A stretch of 64,000 nucleotides of DNA from Blastococcus sp. TF02A-26 (lineage in GTDB: Bacteria > Actinomycetota > Actinomycetes > Mycobacteriales > Geodermatophilaceae). The stretch covers positions 62,001 through 126,000 of the forward strand of contig NZ_QOHG01000010.1 of assembly GCF_003319125.1 (NCBI RefSeq). Direction: 5' to 3'. Both the position numbers and the translations under genes were made by a program. The notes under the pieces are model-generated. The model saw only the letters and a program-made list of their open reading frames with translations. It was not told where the DNA came from and did no database searches. Numbering within the stretch: the first letter of the stretch is position 1; the number at the start of each line of letters is the position of its first letter. Below are positions 8,410 through 17,315 of this stretch, in pieces.

Positions 8410-8840
8410 GCGCCCCCGTCGCCCAGCGGCGTGGCCTCGGCACGGCGGTCGCGCTGCTGCGGCTGGCCGGCGCCGGGCTGCTCGCCGCGATCGCCGGCAT
8501 CCACCTGTACCTCTGGCGGGACGGCTACGACTCGATCGACGTGATCGGGCCGGCGTTCCTGCTGCAGACCGTCCTCGGGTTCGGCGGGGCGCTGCTGCTG
8601 CTCGTCGCCCCGCCGCGACTGCTGGTGTGGGCTGCGGTGCTCGGCCTGCTGTTCTCCGCGGGCTCGCTGGCCGCGCTGCTGCAGTCGACCCGTGGCCTGT
8701 TCGGGCTGGAGCCGGGCCTGTTCGACTTCGTCGAGTCCGACGTCGCCCCGCTGTGGCAGGAGACCTTCTGGGTCGAGGTCGCCGCCGTCGTCGTCCTGCT
8801 CGTGCTCACCGTGCTGGCCGCCGTCCGCCGGCGGGGCTGA
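8406..8840 (+). CDS. Four-helix membrane protein coupled to the cupredoxin
   Basis: Uncharacterised 144-residue integral membrane protein. GTG 8406 overlaps the cupredoxin stop as GTGA, giving translational coupling. Four hydrophobic segments are visible: roughly residues 10-30 (LRLAGAGLLAAIAGIHLYL), 45-65, 68-88 and 115-138. A short periplasmic or cytoplasmic loop, DFVESDVAPLWQETFWVE, lies before the last helix. I do not recognise a named family. The pairing suggests it anchors, loads or exchanges electrons with the copper protein, but that is inference. A strong hairpin follows directly. Confidence 0.75.
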   Translation: MSAPVAQRRGLGTAVALLRLAGAGLLAAIAGIHLYLWRDGYDSIDVIGPAFLLQTVLGFGGALLLLVAPPRLLVWAAVLGLLFSAGSLAALLQSTRGLFGLEPGLFDFVESDVAPLWQETFWVEVAAVVVLLVLTVLAAVRRRG

Positions 8841-8881
8841 GGAGGGGATCCGCCGGGTCGGGGCCGGCGGATCCCCTCCTC
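8839..8881. terminator. Bidirectional hairpin terminator
   Basis: An 18-bp perfect stem (arms 8839-8856 and 8864-8881, core GGAGGGGATCCGCCGG) with a 7-nt loop lies between the convergent membrane-protein and isomerase genes and overlaps the first stop codon. Confidence 0.8.
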
Positions 8882-8883
8882 CG

Positions 8884-9891
8884 TCAGGTGCCGCTGGAGA
8901 ACGCGGCGTCGAACGCGGCGGCCGGCGGGTCGAACGCGAGCCGGCGCACGAAGGCCAGTGCCTCGGGCGCGCCGACGAGGCGGTCCATCCCGGCGTCCTC
9001 CCACTCCACCGAGATCGGCCCGTCGTAGCCGATGGTGTTGAGCATCCGGAAGCACGCCTCCCACGGGACGTCACCGTGGCCGGTGGAGACAAAGTCCCAG
9101 CCGCGCCGCGGGTCGGCCCAGGGCAGGTGCGAGCCCATCCGGCCGTTGCGGCCGTTGCCGACCTGCTTCTTCGCGTCCTTGCAGTCCACGTGGTAGATCC
9201 GGTCGCGGAAGTCCCACAGGAAGCCGACCGGGTCGAGGTCCTGCCAGACGAAGTGGCTCGGGTCCCAGTTGAGCCCGAACGCCTCGCGGTGGCCGATGGC
9301 CTCCATCGTGCGGACCGTCGTCCAGTAGTCGTAGGCGATCTCCGACGGGTGCACCTCGTGCGCGAACCGCACCCCGACCTCGTCGAAGACGTCGAGGATC
9401 GGGTTCCAGCGCGCGGCGAAGTCGGCGTACCCGTCCTCGATCATCGACTCGGGCACGGGCGGGAACATCGCGACGGTCTTCCAGATCTTGGACCCGGTGA
9501 ACCCGACGACGGTCGTGACGCCCAGTCTCGCCGCCGCGCGCGCGGTCAGCTCCATCTCGTGCGCCGCCCGCTGCCGGACGCCCTCCGGGTCGCCGTCGCC
9601 CCACACCCGCGGGTTGACCATGCCGCGGTGCCGCTCGTCGATCGGGTCGTCGCACACGGCCTGGCCGTTGAGGTGGTTGGAGATCGCGAAGACCTGCAGG
9701 CCGTGGCGCTCCAGGATGTCGAGGCGCCCCTGCACGTAGGAGTCGTCGTGCGCGGCCCGCTCGACGTCGAGGTGGTCGCCCCAGCAGGCGATCTCGAGGC
9801 CGTCGTAGCCCCACCCGGAGGCGAGCCGGCACACCTCCTCGAACGGCAGGTCGGCCCACTGGCCGGTGAACAGCGTGACGGGGCGGGGCAT
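8884..9891 (-). CDS. Sugar phosphate isomerase/epimerase family TIM-barrel protein
   Basis: Xylose isomerase-like TIM-barrel protein (AP endonuclease family 2), 335 residues, the usual length. Metal-site segments are visible: [13 protein letters not shown] near residues 28-40, [11 protein letters not shown] near 195, NWDPSHFVW near 225, the YHVDCKDAK motif near 250, and [11 protein letters not shown] near 305. Such proteins isomerise or epimerise keto-sugars or inositol intermediates. It lies 10 bp after the Gfo/Idh/MocA gene and ends the sugar-transport unit, so it probably acts on the oxidation product of that enzyme. The exact substrate cannot be read from sequence. Confidence 0.85.
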   Translation of the reverse strand: MPRPVTLFTGQWADLPFEEVCRLASGWGYDGLEIACWGDHLDVERAAHDDSYVQGRLDILERHGLQVFAISNHLNGQAVCDDPIDERHRGMVNPRVWGDGDPEGVRQRAAHEMELTARAAARLGVTTVVGFTGSKIWKTVAMFPPVPESMIEDGYADFAARWNPILDVFDEVGVRFAHEVHPSEIAYDYWTTVRTMEAIGHREAFGLNWDPSHFVWQDLDPVGFLWDFRDRIYHVDCKDAKKQVGNGRNGRMGSHLPWADPRRGWDFVSTGHGDVPWEACFRMLNTIGYDGPISVEWEDAGMDRLVGAPEALAFVRRLAFDPPAAAFDAAFSSGT

Positions 9892-9901
9892 CGGGACTCC
9901 C

Positions 9902-11077
9902 TCAGATCTCGGTGAAGGTGGAGGCGTTGGCGGCGCTGCGCTCGACGGCGGCCAGGACCCGCTGCACCTGCAGGCCGTCGGCGAAGGACGGCGCGGGATC
10001 GACGTCCTTGGCGATCGCGGTGACCAGGTCGACCACCTGGTGGGTGAAGCCGTGCTCGTAGCCCAGGCCGTGGCCGGCGGGCCACCAGGCGCCGACGTAG
10101 GGGTGGTCGGGCTCGGTGACGATGATGCGGCGGAACCCGGCCGTCTCAGCCGGCTCGGTGCCGTCGAAGAACTCCAGGACGTTCATGTCCTCGAAGTCGA
10201 ACGCCAGGCTGCCCTCGGAGCCGTTGACCTCGATGCGGATGCCGTTCTTGCGGCCCAGCGCGAAGCGGGTCGCCTCGAACGTGGCCACGGCCCCGCCGGA
10301 GAAGCGGCCGAGGAACAGCGCCGCGTCGTCGACCGTGACCTCGCCCATGCCCTCGCCGGCGACGCCGGACAGCCCGCCGCTGGACGCCGCGAGCGGCCGC
10401 TCGCGGACGAAGGTCTCCATGATCGCGCTCACGCCGGTGAGCTGCTCGCCGGTGATGTGCTGGGTGAGGTCGACGATGTGCGCGCCGATGTCGCCCAGGG
10501 CCCCCGACCCGGCCTTGTCCTTCTCCAGCCGCCAGGACATCGGCGCCGTCGGGTCGGCGATCCAGTCCTGCAGGTAGGCGGCGCGCACGTGCCGGATCCG
10601 GCCGATCCGGCCCTCGGCGACCAGCTGGCGGGCCAGGGCGACCGCCGGCACGCGGCGGTAGGTGAAGCCGACCATCGACCGGACGCCGCGGGCCGCGGCG
10701 CGAGCGGCCGCCTCCGCCATCGCCTCGGCCTCGGCCACGGAGTTGGCCAGCGGCTTCTCGCAGAGCACGTGCTTACCTGCCTCGAGGGCGGCGATCGCGA
10801 TCTCGGCGTGGCTGTCGCCGGGCGTGCAGATGTCGACCAGGCCGACGTCGGAACGGGCGACGACCCGGCGCCAGTCGGTCTCGACGTCCGCCCAGCCCAG
10901 GCGGGCGGCGGCCTCGGCGACCCGGACCCGGTCCCGGCCGGCGAGGACGGTCAGCTCCGGCCGCAGCGGGAGGTCGAAGAAGTGCGGGGCGGTGCGCCAC
11001 GCCTGCGAGTGGGCGGCGCCCATGAAGGCGTGGCCGATGAGGCCCACCCCCAGGGTCGGCCGGTCGGATGAGGTCAT
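9902..11077 (-). CDS. Gfo/Idh/MocA family NAD(P)-dependent oxidoreductase
   Basis: Dehydrogenase of 391 residues acting on a sugar, inositol or related polyol. The N-terminal Rossmann motif is [16 protein letters not shown] near residues 9-24. The conserved EKPLANS motif, bearing the catalytic lysine, is near 100. The C-terminal alpha/beta domain includes [16 protein letters not shown] near 190. ATG at 11077 is chosen over longer in-frame extensions because it directly precedes the Rossmann fold and has GGGAG upstream. It lies downstream of the binding-protein gene, separated by the hairpin at 11100-11138, so its expression is probably lower than that of the binding protein. The adjacent isomerase suggests consecutive steps. 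Confidence 0.9.
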   Translation of the reverse strand: MTSSDRPTLGVGLIGHAFMGAAHSQAWRTAPHFFDLPLRPELTVLAGRDRVRVAEAAARLGWADVETDWRRVVARSDVGLVDICTPGDSHAEIAIAALEAGKHVLCEKPLANSVAEAEAMAEAAARAAARGVRSMVGFTYRRVPAVALARQLVAEGRIGRIRHVRAAYLQDWIADPTAPMSWRLEKDKAGSGALGDIGAHIVDLTQHITGEQLTGVSAIMETFVRERPLAASSGGLSGVAGEGMGEVTVDDAALFLGRFSGGAVATFEATRFALGRKNGIRIEVNGSEGSLAFDFEDMNVLEFFDGTEPAETAGFRRIIVTEPDHPYVGAWWPAGHGLGYEHGFTHQVVDLVTAIAKDVDPAPSFADGLQVQRVLAAVERSAANASTFTEI

Positions 11078-11099
11078 GAGGGTGCTCCCGGGGTGGGGT

Positions 11100-11138
11100 G
11101 GAGTCGCTCGGTGACGGGATCCGTCACCGAGCGACTCC
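11100..11138 (-). terminator. Hairpin terminator or attenuator, repeat family copy 2
   Basis: Perfect 18-bp stem GGAGTCGCTCGGTGACGG (11100-11117), loop GAT, and complement (11121-11138). It differs from the hairpin at 2769-2807 by a single covarying base pair and the loop. It lies between two genes of the same orientation, so it probably limits read-through from the binding-protein gene into the dehydrogenase. Confidence 0.75.
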
Positions 11139-11151
11139 GACGCAGGACGGG

Positions 11152-12201
11152 TCAGGACTCGAACGCGGCGTCGAGGAAGTCGTCGACGTTGTCGGCGGTG
11201 ACCACCGGGGCGTTGAGCACGATCGTCCGCGGCACGCCCTGGGAGTTGAGGTCCGAGACGCTCTTGTCCTGAGCCACGAGTCGGGCCAGCCGGACGCCGT
11301 CGGCCGCCTGGGTGTGCGGGTAGATGACCGTCGCCTGGAGGACCGAGTCGTCGTCCCGGATGTGCCGCATCGCGTTCGCCGAGCCGGCGCCACCCACCAT
11401 GAAGAACTCGTCGCGGCCGGCGTTCTCGATCGCGGCCAGGACGCCGACGCCCTGGTCGTCGTCGTGGTTCCAGATCGCGTCGATCTGCGGCGCCGCCTGG
11501 AGCAGGTTGGCCGCCTCGGCCTCGCCGGACTCGACGGTGAACTCCGCGGCGACGCGGTTGCTCACCTCCAGACCGCAGTCGGCCAGCGCGTCGGCGAAGC
11601 CCTGGCTGCGGTCCTGGGTGAGGGGCAGCGAGTCGATGCCGGCGATCTCGGCGATCACCGCGTCGGGCTGGTCGCCGAGCTGCTCGCAGATGTAGGTGCC
11701 GGCCGAGACGCCCATGCCGTAGTTGTCGCCGAGGATCGTGGCGCGGGCGGCGAACGGGCTGTTGAACTCGCGGTCGACGTTGATGACCGGGATGCCGGCC
11801 TCCATCGCCTCGAGCGCGACCGGCGTGAGGGCGTCGCCGTCGAAGGGCAGCAGCACGATCGCGTCGACACCGTCGTTGATGAACGTCTCGACCTGGGCGA
11901 TCTGGGCGCTCACGTCGTTGGTGCCCTCGGCGACGATCAGCTCGACGTCGTCGTACTCCTCGTCGACCGCGCGGGCGGCCTCGGTGATGCCGGCCATCCA
12001 GCCGTGGTCGGCCGCCGGCGCCGAGAAGCCGATGCGGACGGTGTCGCCCTGCTCGTCGTTGTCGCTGGCGGCGTTGTTGCCGCCGCCGCCCGAGTTCTCC
12101 GGCTCGTTGCCCGTACAGCCGGCGACCATGGCGCCGGCGCTCATCAGGGCGACCGCCGTGTAGGTCATCCGGCGGAAGGGACGCTGCCTCGTTGCAGACA
12201 T
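11152..12201 (-). CDS. Sugar ABC transporter substrate-binding lipoprotein
   Basis: Extracytoplasmic binding protein of the ribose/galactose type (Peripla_BP_4), 349 residues. The signal peptide ends in the lipobox VAGC near Cys29, followed by a Gly/Asn-rich linker. The mature fold starts with RIGFSAPAADHGWMAGI near residue 55. Typical segments are IAQVETFINDGVDAIVLLPFDG near 100 and the GIPVINVDREF hinge strand near 137. It lies after the permease on the same strand, with a 152-bp gap and a GGAG sequence before the ATG. The downstream hairpin fits high production of the binding protein relative to later genes. Ligand is likely a sugar or polyol. Confidence 0.92.
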   Translation of the reverse strand: MSATRQRPFRRMTYTAVALMSAGAMVAGCTGNEPENSGGGGNNAASDNDEQGDTVRIGFSAPAADHGWMAGITEAARAVDEEYDDVELIVAEGTNDVSAQIAQVETFINDGVDAIVLLPFDGDALTPVALEAMEAGIPVINVDREFNSPFAARATILGDNYGMGVSAGTYICEQLGDQPDAVIAEIAGIDSLPLTQDRSQGFADALADCGLEVSNRVAAEFTVESGEAEAANLLQAAPQIDAIWNHDDDQGVGVLAAIENAGRDEFFMVGGAGSANAMRHIRDDDSVLQATVIYPHTQAADGVRLARLVAQDKSVSDLNSQGVPRTIVLNAPVVTADNVDDFLDAAFES

Positions 12202-12321
12202 GGGATCTCCTCGGGGGTGTTCGCCGCCCTGGCTGGACCGCCAGGAAGTCGTGCGGATCGGACGTGCAGGTGGGGTGCTGGGTCCGGCGGGCGGGGAGCC
12301 CGGCGGCGTGGTGCCGGCCGC

Positions 12322-12349
12322 GGTGCGGTGCTCGCGAGGTCACTGCACC
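12322..12349 (-). promoter_or_regulatory. Small hairpin between permease and binding-protein genes
   Basis: GGTGCGGTG (12322-12330) pairs with CACTGCACC (12341-12349) with one mismatch, and the loop contains CTCGCGAG. It may stabilise the downstream message or modestly terminate. The rest of the 12202-12353 gap shows only the binding-protein ribosome site. Confidence 0.3.
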
Positions 12350-12353
12350 CCGG

Positions 12354-13529
12354 TCAGGTCGGCGGGAGGCCGGGGCGGGCGCCGCCCGGGCCACCCGGGT
12401 CGCTGGTGCCGCCGGACACCGCCCCCGCAGGGCTGCCCTGGGCGACGGCGGCGCCGGTCGGGGACCCGCCGTCGCCTGGTCGGCGGAAGGTGAAGCTGCC
12501 GGTGGCCAACCGCTGCTGGAGCAGGACGGCGGCGACGATGATGATCCCGCGGGCCACGGCCTGCGCGGAGCTGGAGAGGTCGTTCAGCGTGAAGACGTTG
12601 CCCAGCGTGAAGAAGATGATCACGCCGAGGACGGTCCCGACGATGGTGCCCCGGCCGCCGATGAGCAGCGTGCCGCCGATGACCACCGCGGCGATCGCCT
12701 CCAGCTCCCACAGCGTGCCGTGGGTGGAGCTGCCGGTGGTCGTGCGGCCCATGATCATCACGGCCGCGATGCCGCAGGTGATGCCGGAGAGCACGTAGAG
12801 CTTCACCGTGTGCCGCTGCACCCGGATGCCGGCGAGCCGGGCGGCCTCGGCGTTCCCGCCGACGGCGAAGGTGCGCCGGCCGAAGGTCGTCCGGTTCAGC
12901 AGGACCCAGCCGGCGACGGAGACGAGCGCGAAGATGATGACCAGCGTGGGGACGCCCAGCACGTCGCCGGAGAAGAAGTCGAGGAAGTCGCTGTCGCGGA
13001 CGATCTGCGTGCGCCGGTTGGCGAGGATCTCGGCCAGGCCCCGGGCCGCGGTGAGCATGGCCAGCGTGGCGATGAAGGCGGCCAGCTTGCCGTAGGCGAT
13101 GACCACACCGTTGACCAGGCCCGCGACCGCGCCGACGACGAGCGCCGTGACGACCATGACGATCCAGTGGACGTCCTCGGCGAGCTGCTGCGTGGCCAGG
13201 GTGGTGGCCCACACCGACGACAGCGCCGCGATGGCGCCGACCGAGAGGTCGATCCCGCCGCCGATGATCACGAAGGTCATGCCGATGCTGACCACGCCGA
13301 CGATCGATGCCCCGCGCAGGATCGTCAGGACGTTGTCGACGTCGGCGAACCGGTCCCCGGCGGTGATCAGGCCGACGACGCAGAGGATGACCAGCGCGAC
13401 GACGAGCCCGAGGTTGCGGCCCACCGGCCCGGCCATCAGGCCCGGTCCCCTGGGCTCCCGGCCGCGACCGGCCGGTGCCGCGGACCCGCCGGTCACCTCG
13501 CCGGTCGTCGCCGTGGTGCTGCTGCTCAT
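12354..13529 (-). CDS. Sugar ABC transporter permease (RbsC-like)
   Basis: Inner-membrane permease of a ribose-type ABC importer (BPD_transp_2 family), 391 residues with 8-10 hydrophobic helices. Family signatures are the GGIDLSVGAIAAL segment near residue 100 and the GTLLIGGRGTIVGTVLGV stretch near 290. The N-terminal 30 residues and C-terminal 40 residues are Gly/Ala/Pro-rich and likely cytoplasmic. ATG 13529 overlaps the ATPase stop by 4 bp (ATGA), and longer in-frame starts would run into the ATPase gene. It forms the membrane channel with the preceding ATPase and following binding protein. Confidence 0.92.
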   Translation of the reverse strand: MSSSTTATTGEVTGGSAAPAGRGREPRGPGLMAGPVGRNLGLVVALVILCVVGLITAGDRFADVDNVLTILRGASIVGVVSIGMTFVIIGGGIDLSVGAIAALSSVWATTLATQQLAEDVHWIVMVVTALVVGAVAGLVNGVVIAYGKLAAFIATLAMLTAARGLAEILANRRTQIVRDSDFLDFFSGDVLGVPTLVIIFALVSVAGWVLLNRTTFGRRTFAVGGNAEAARLAGIRVQRHTVKLYVLSGITCGIAAVMIMGRTTTGSSTHGTLWELEAIAAVVIGGTLLIGGRGTIVGTVLGVIIFFTLGNVFTLNDLSSSAQAVARGIIIVAAVLLQQRLATGSFTFRRPGDGGSPTGAAVAQGSPAGAVSGGTSDPGGPGGARPGLPPT

Positions 13530-15097
13530 GCCACGTCCCCTTCGTGCTGCGTCGTTGCCGGGACCGGGACGCCCTGGTGGGCGGTCCCCTCCATGACCAG
13601 GTCGAGCACCCGGTGCTCGTCGAGCGCGTCGGCGCGTTCCTCGGCGACGACCGCGCCGTCGGCGACCACCAGGACGCGGTCGGCCAGCCCGAGGACCTCC
13701 GGGATCTCGCTGGAGACGACGACCACGGCCACGCCCCGGTCGGCCAGGTCGCGCACCAGCGCGTAGATCTCCGACCGGGCGCCGACGTCGACCCCGCGGG
13801 TGGGCTCGTCGAGGAGCAGCACGCGGCACTCGCGCAGCAGCCAGCGGGCCAGGACGACCTTCTGCTGGTTGCCGCCGGACAGCGTGCGGACCTCGCGGTC
13901 GACGTCGGCGGGGCGCACGTCCAGCGAGCGCACCTGCTCGGAGGCCGCGGCGCGCTCGGACCCCCGCGCGAGGAAGCCCCCGCGGGCGAAGCGGGCCAGG
14001 CTGGAGATGCTGATGTTGCGGTAGACGGAGTCGCCGAGCAGCAGAGCCTGGCTCTTGCGCTCCTCGGGCGCGAGCCCGACCCCGGCGGCGACCGCGCCGC
14101 CGACGTCGCCGGTGCGCAGCCGCTTCCCGCCGACGCGGACGGTGCCGGTGGTCGCGCGCCGGGCGCCGAAGACGGTCTCCAGGATCTCCGAGCGCCCTGC
14201 GCCCACCAGCCCGGCGAGCCCGACGATCTCGCCGGGGCGCACCGAGAAGGAGACGTCGGAGAAGGACCCGCGCAGGGACAGGCCCTGGACCTCCAGCAGC
14301 GGCGCCTGGTCGGAGGCGGCCCGGGCCCGGCGCTCCGGGAAGACGTACTCGATGGCGCGGCCGGTCATCAGGGTGATGACCTCCCGCGTCGGGGTCTCCC
14401 GGGTCGGCAGGCCGGTGGCCACCGTGGCGCCGTCCTTGAGGACGGTGATCCGGTCACCGATCTGGCGGATCTCCTCCAGCCGGTGGGAGATGTACACGAC
14501 GGCGACGTCGGAGGCGGTGAGGTCGCGGACGACGGCGAAGAGCCGCTCGACCTCCTCGTTGTCCAGGACCGCGGACGGCTCGTCCATGACGATCAGGCGC
14601 GCGTCCTGGGACAGCGCCCGCGCCATGCTGACCATCTGCTGCGCGGCGGCCGAGAGCGAGCCGACCTCGGCGGTGGGCCGGATCTCGGGGTGGCCGAGGC
14701 GGGTGAGCAGCCGGGACGCGGCCGCGTTGGCCACGGCCGCCCGGGTGATCCCGAACCGCGCCGGCTCGCGGCCCAGGAAGATGTTGTCGGCCACCGTGAG
14801 GCCGGAGACCAGGTCGAGCTCCTGGTAGATCGTGGCGATGCCCAGGCTCATCGCCGCCTGCGGGCTGCCGAGGGTCACCTCCTCGCCGCGCCAGGTGATC
14901 CGGCCACCGTCGGGCTGGTGCGCTCCGGCGAGGACCTTGATGAGGGTCGACTTGCCGGCCCCGTTCTGGCCGAGCAGGCAGTGCACCTCGCCGGCGCGCA
15001 CGTCCAGGTCCACGCCGTCGAGCGCACGGACACCGGGGAACGTCTTCACGATGCCGTGCATCTCGAGCAGCGGCGCATGCCCCTGGGTCGAGCTCAC
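13526..15097 (-). CDS. Sugar ABC transporter ATP-binding protein, two nucleotide-binding domains
   Basis: Duplicated ATPase of the RbsA/MglA type, 523 residues, energising sugar import. The first domain has Walker A GQNGAGKST, a signature degraded to LSAAAQQM and Walker B LIVMDEPSAVLD. The second domain has a degenerate Walker A (GLVGAGRSE), an intact LSGGNQQK signature and LLLDEPTRGVD. This asymmetry is usual for the family. GTG 15097 is chosen because GGAGG lies 4-5 nt upstream; an ATG at 15163 is in frame but would add a poorly conserved extension. It is the first gene of the transport operon, behind a promoter at 15192-15220. Confidence 0.92.
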   Translation of the reverse strand: MSSTQGHAPLLEMHGIVKTFPGVRALDGVDLDVRAGEVHCLLGQNGAGKSTLIKVLAGAHQPDGGRITWRGEEVTLGSPQAAMSLGIATIYQELDLVSGLTVADNIFLGREPARFGITRAAVANAAASRLLTRLGHPEIRPTAEVGSLSAAAQQMVSMARALSQDARLIVMDEPSAVLDNEEVERLFAVVRDLTASDVAVVYISHRLEEIRQIGDRITVLKDGATVATGLPTRETPTREVITLMTGRAIEYVFPERRARAASDQAPLLEVQGLSLRGSFSDVSFSVRPGEIVGLAGLVGAGRSEILETVFGARRATTGTVRVGGKRLRTGDVGGAVAAGVGLAPEERKSQALLLGDSVYRNISISSLARFARGGFLARGSERAAASEQVRSLDVRPADVDREVRTLSGGNQQKVVLARWLLRECRVLLLDEPTRGVDVGARSEIYALVRDLADRGVAVVVVSSEIPEVLGLADRVLVVADGAVVAEERADALDEHRVLDLVMEGTAHQGVPVPATTQHEGDVA

Positions 15098-15190
15098 CGG
15101 GCCTCCAGCGGGTCGGTGCCAGCGCAGGGTCGACCCGGGACGAGGCCCGGCACTTCTGCTCAACGCTGACCATTAGTGCGTGCAGGCGTG

Positions 15191-15220
15191 AACATATGGG
15201 CGGCGTCACACAGGGGTCAA
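15191..15220 (-). promoter_or_regulatory. Promoter of the sugar ABC operon
   Basis: On the minus strand, TTGACC (15220-15215) is followed after 18 nt by TATGTT (15196-15191), about 95 bp before the GTG at 15097. The 15098-15311 gap is distinctly less GC-rich than its surroundings and holds no gene. The ROK protein encoded just upstream is the likely regulator, but I could not identify a clear operator. Confidence 0.55.
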
Positions 15221-15311
15221 GCGCCGGACGGCCAGTTACCGAAACGCAACCTGCGGAGGCCCCAGCGATGGCGGGGAGGGGGACGGCAGGGGTCGCGCCG
15301 GACCCCCGCGG

Positions 15312-16478
15312 TCAGCGGGCGAGCGCCTGGTCGACCGAGTCCTCGTCGAGGAAGCCCTCGACGGCCATGAGGGCGGCGCCGATGCGGCCGGAGAGGTCCG
15401 GGGCGGCGCTGACGGTGATCTCCAGCGATCGGGCGGCCAGCGGCATGGAGCGCCGGTAGACCGCCTCGCGGATGCCGGCGAGCAGGGGGATGCCGGCCTG
15501 GGCCACCCCGCCGGTCATGACGATCCGGTGCGGGTTGAAGAAGTTGACCAGCGCGGCCAGCACGGTGCCGATCGTGCGTCCGGCGGCCCGCACCAGCTCC
15601 AGCGCCGGACCGTCGCCCTGCGCGGCGAGCTCGATGACGTCACGCGTGGTCTGCACCGGCAGACCGGCCGCCAGGGCATCGCGCAGCAGGGCACCGCCGC
15701 CGGCCAGCGCCTCCAGGCAGTTGACGTTGCCGCACCGGCAGAGCACCTCGCGCCCGTCGGGCTGGGCCACGTGGATGTGCCCGATGTCGCCGGCGCTGCC
15801 CTGGGCACCCCGGTAGACGGCTCCCTCGACGATCACGCCGCAGCCGATGCCGGTGCCGACCTTGACGACGAGCACGTCCTGGTCGGACCCGGCCACGCCC
15901 ATCTCGCCCAGCGCCATGACGTTCACGTCGTTGTCGACGAAGACCGGGCAGTCGTAGCGGGAGAAGGCGTGCGGGATCGGGTGGTCGTGCCAGCCGGGCA
16001 TGATCGGCGGGTGGGACGGCCGGCCGGTCGAGAACTCCACGGGTCCCGGCACGCCGACGCCGACGGCACGGACGTCGGCGGTCGACAGCCCGGCCTCGGC
16101 GAGCACCTGCTGGGCGAGGCGGTCGGCCTCGGCGAGCACCGGTCCGGGCCCCTCGGCGATGTCGATCGCGTGCCCCGCCGAGGCGATGACCTGGGCGGAG
16201 AGGTCGGTCACCGCGACGTCGACGCTGGTCACCCCGAGGTCGACGGCGAGCACGCAGCCGGCCCGGCTGTTGAACTGCAGCAGCTTCGGGGGCCTGCCCC
16301 CGGTGCTCCAGCCGCGGCCCCCCTCCTCGAGGAGACCGGCGGTGATCAGCTGGTCGACCCGGGCGCTGACCGTGTTGCGGGCCGCTCCGGTCAGCGCCAC
16401 CAGCTCGGCCCGGCTCCGCGCGCGGCCGGTGCGCACGTGGTGCAGCAGCGCGCCGGCCGAGGCGGAGGTGGAGGCCAT
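15312..16478 (-). CDS. ROK family transcriptional regulator
   Basis: Repressor-type ROK protein (NagC/XylR-like), 388 residues. An N-terminal winged helix-turn-helix occupies residues about 5-70 (SRAELVALTGAARNTVSARVDQL). The sugar-kinase-like domain follows with VDLGVTSVDVA, the GTGIGCGVIVEGAVYRGAQG loop near 205, and the zinc-binding CRCGNVNCLE near 250. ATG 16478 immediately precedes the DNA-binding domain. It lies upstream of, and in the same direction as, the sugar ABC operon, whose promoter it probably controls with a sugar as effector. Four bp separate it from the preceding hydrolase gene, so the two are probably co-transcribed. Confidence 0.9.
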   Translation of the reverse strand: MASTSASAGALLHHVRTGRARSRAELVALTGAARNTVSARVDQLITAGLLEEGGRGWSTGGRPPKLLQFNSRAGCVLAVDLGVTSVDVAVTDLSAQVIASAGHAIDIAEGPGPVLAEADRLAQQVLAEAGLSTADVRAVGVGVPGPVEFSTGRPSHPPIMPGWHDHPIPHAFSRYDCPVFVDNDVNVMALGEMGVAGSDQDVLVVKVGTGIGCGVIVEGAVYRGAQGSAGDIGHIHVAQPDGREVLCRCGNVNCLEALAGGGALLRDALAAGLPVQTTRDVIELAAQGDGPALELVRAAGRTIGTVLAALVNFFNPHRIVMTGGVAQAGIPLLAGIREAVYRRSMPLAARSLEITVSAAPDLSGRIGAALMAVEGFLDEDSVDQALAR

Positions 16479-16482
16479 GGCG

Positions 16483-17166
16483 TCATGGTGACACGCCCGA
16501 TCCCCCGTTCCGGCCGTGCTCACCCACCGCTCCGGCCTGCGCCGCACGCAGGACGTCCGCCACGGCACGGGGGTGCGTCTGCACGGTCATGTGCACCGCC
16601 CCGGGCAGCTCGACCAGCCGCCCGTGCGGCGCGGCGGCGGCGACCGCCGCGGCGAACGACGGCGAGCAGAGCCGGTCACGGCTGCCGCGCACCACCGTCA
16701 CCGGGACGGCGACGGCCGCCAGCCGGGCGGCGATCGGGTCGGGTGCCGCCTGCCGCCACAGCGCCGCCATCGCCCGCGGCCCGGTGGTCAGCCACTGGGC
16801 CAGCACCAGGGGCACCTGCCACCACGGTTCGGCCCAGGCGGTCGCCAGCCACCGGCCGACCAGGCCCCGGACCGACCGCAGCCGCGGGTCGGTGGTCGGG
16901 CCGAGCAGGACGACGGCGGCCACTCGCGGATCGGTCGCCGCGGCCGCCACCACCTGGCAGCTCTGCGAGTGCCCGACCAGCACCACCGGTCCGGCGCCGA
17001 GCTGTGCCCGCAGCCGTCCGGCGAGCCCGTCGACCGTCGGCACCGGTCCCCGCTGCCCCATCCCGGGGAGGACGACGACGTCGGCGTCCACCAGCCGGCG
17101 CAGCCGCGCCGACGAGCGCCGGTCCAGACCGAGGCCGGGGACGAGGACCGGACGGGGCGGGGACAC
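16483..17166 (-). CDS. Alpha/beta-fold hydrolase
   Basis: Serine hydrolase of about 227 residues. The oxyanion strand PVLVPGLGLD starts near residue 5. The nucleophile elbow VGHSQSC is near residue 75, the acid is probably Asp in GSRDRL, and the histidine is in PGAVHM near the end, so a full triad is visible. GTG 17166 is taken because the protein begins normally there; a longer in-frame form from GTG 17250 adds 28 low-complexity Pro/Gly/Arg residues. Substrate is unknown. It is divergent from the NDH-2 gene and 4 bp upstream of the ROK regulator gene. Confidence 0.75.
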   Translation of the reverse strand: MSPPRPVLVPGLGLDRRSSARLRRLVDADVVVLPGMGQRGPVPTVDGLAGRLRAQLGAGPVVLVGHSQSCQVVAAAATDPRVAAVVLLGPTTDPRLRSVRGLVGRWLATAWAEPWWQVPLVLAQWLTTGPRAMAALWRQAAPDPIAARLAAVAVPVTVVRGSRDRLCSPSFAAAVAAAAPHGRLVELPGAVHMTVQTHPRAVADVLRAAQAGAVGEHGRNGGSGVSP

Positions 17167-17315
17167 CTGCCCTGGTCTACCGCCAGGAACCGCCGGACGC
17201 GATCCGGCCCCGGCCGCGTGAGGACCCCGCGGACGGGTAGGAGTCCCCACTGTGTCGTGAGTCGCCCGGGACCCGAGGGGGCGACACGGAGGAGAAGTGG
17301 GAGGATGGAGTCATC

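Noticed and set aside
12192-13766. Long plus-strand frame opposite the ABC permease
   Set aside because: Composition-driven shadow; the minus strand has a coherent RbsC-like membrane protein with gene overlaps on its operon partner.
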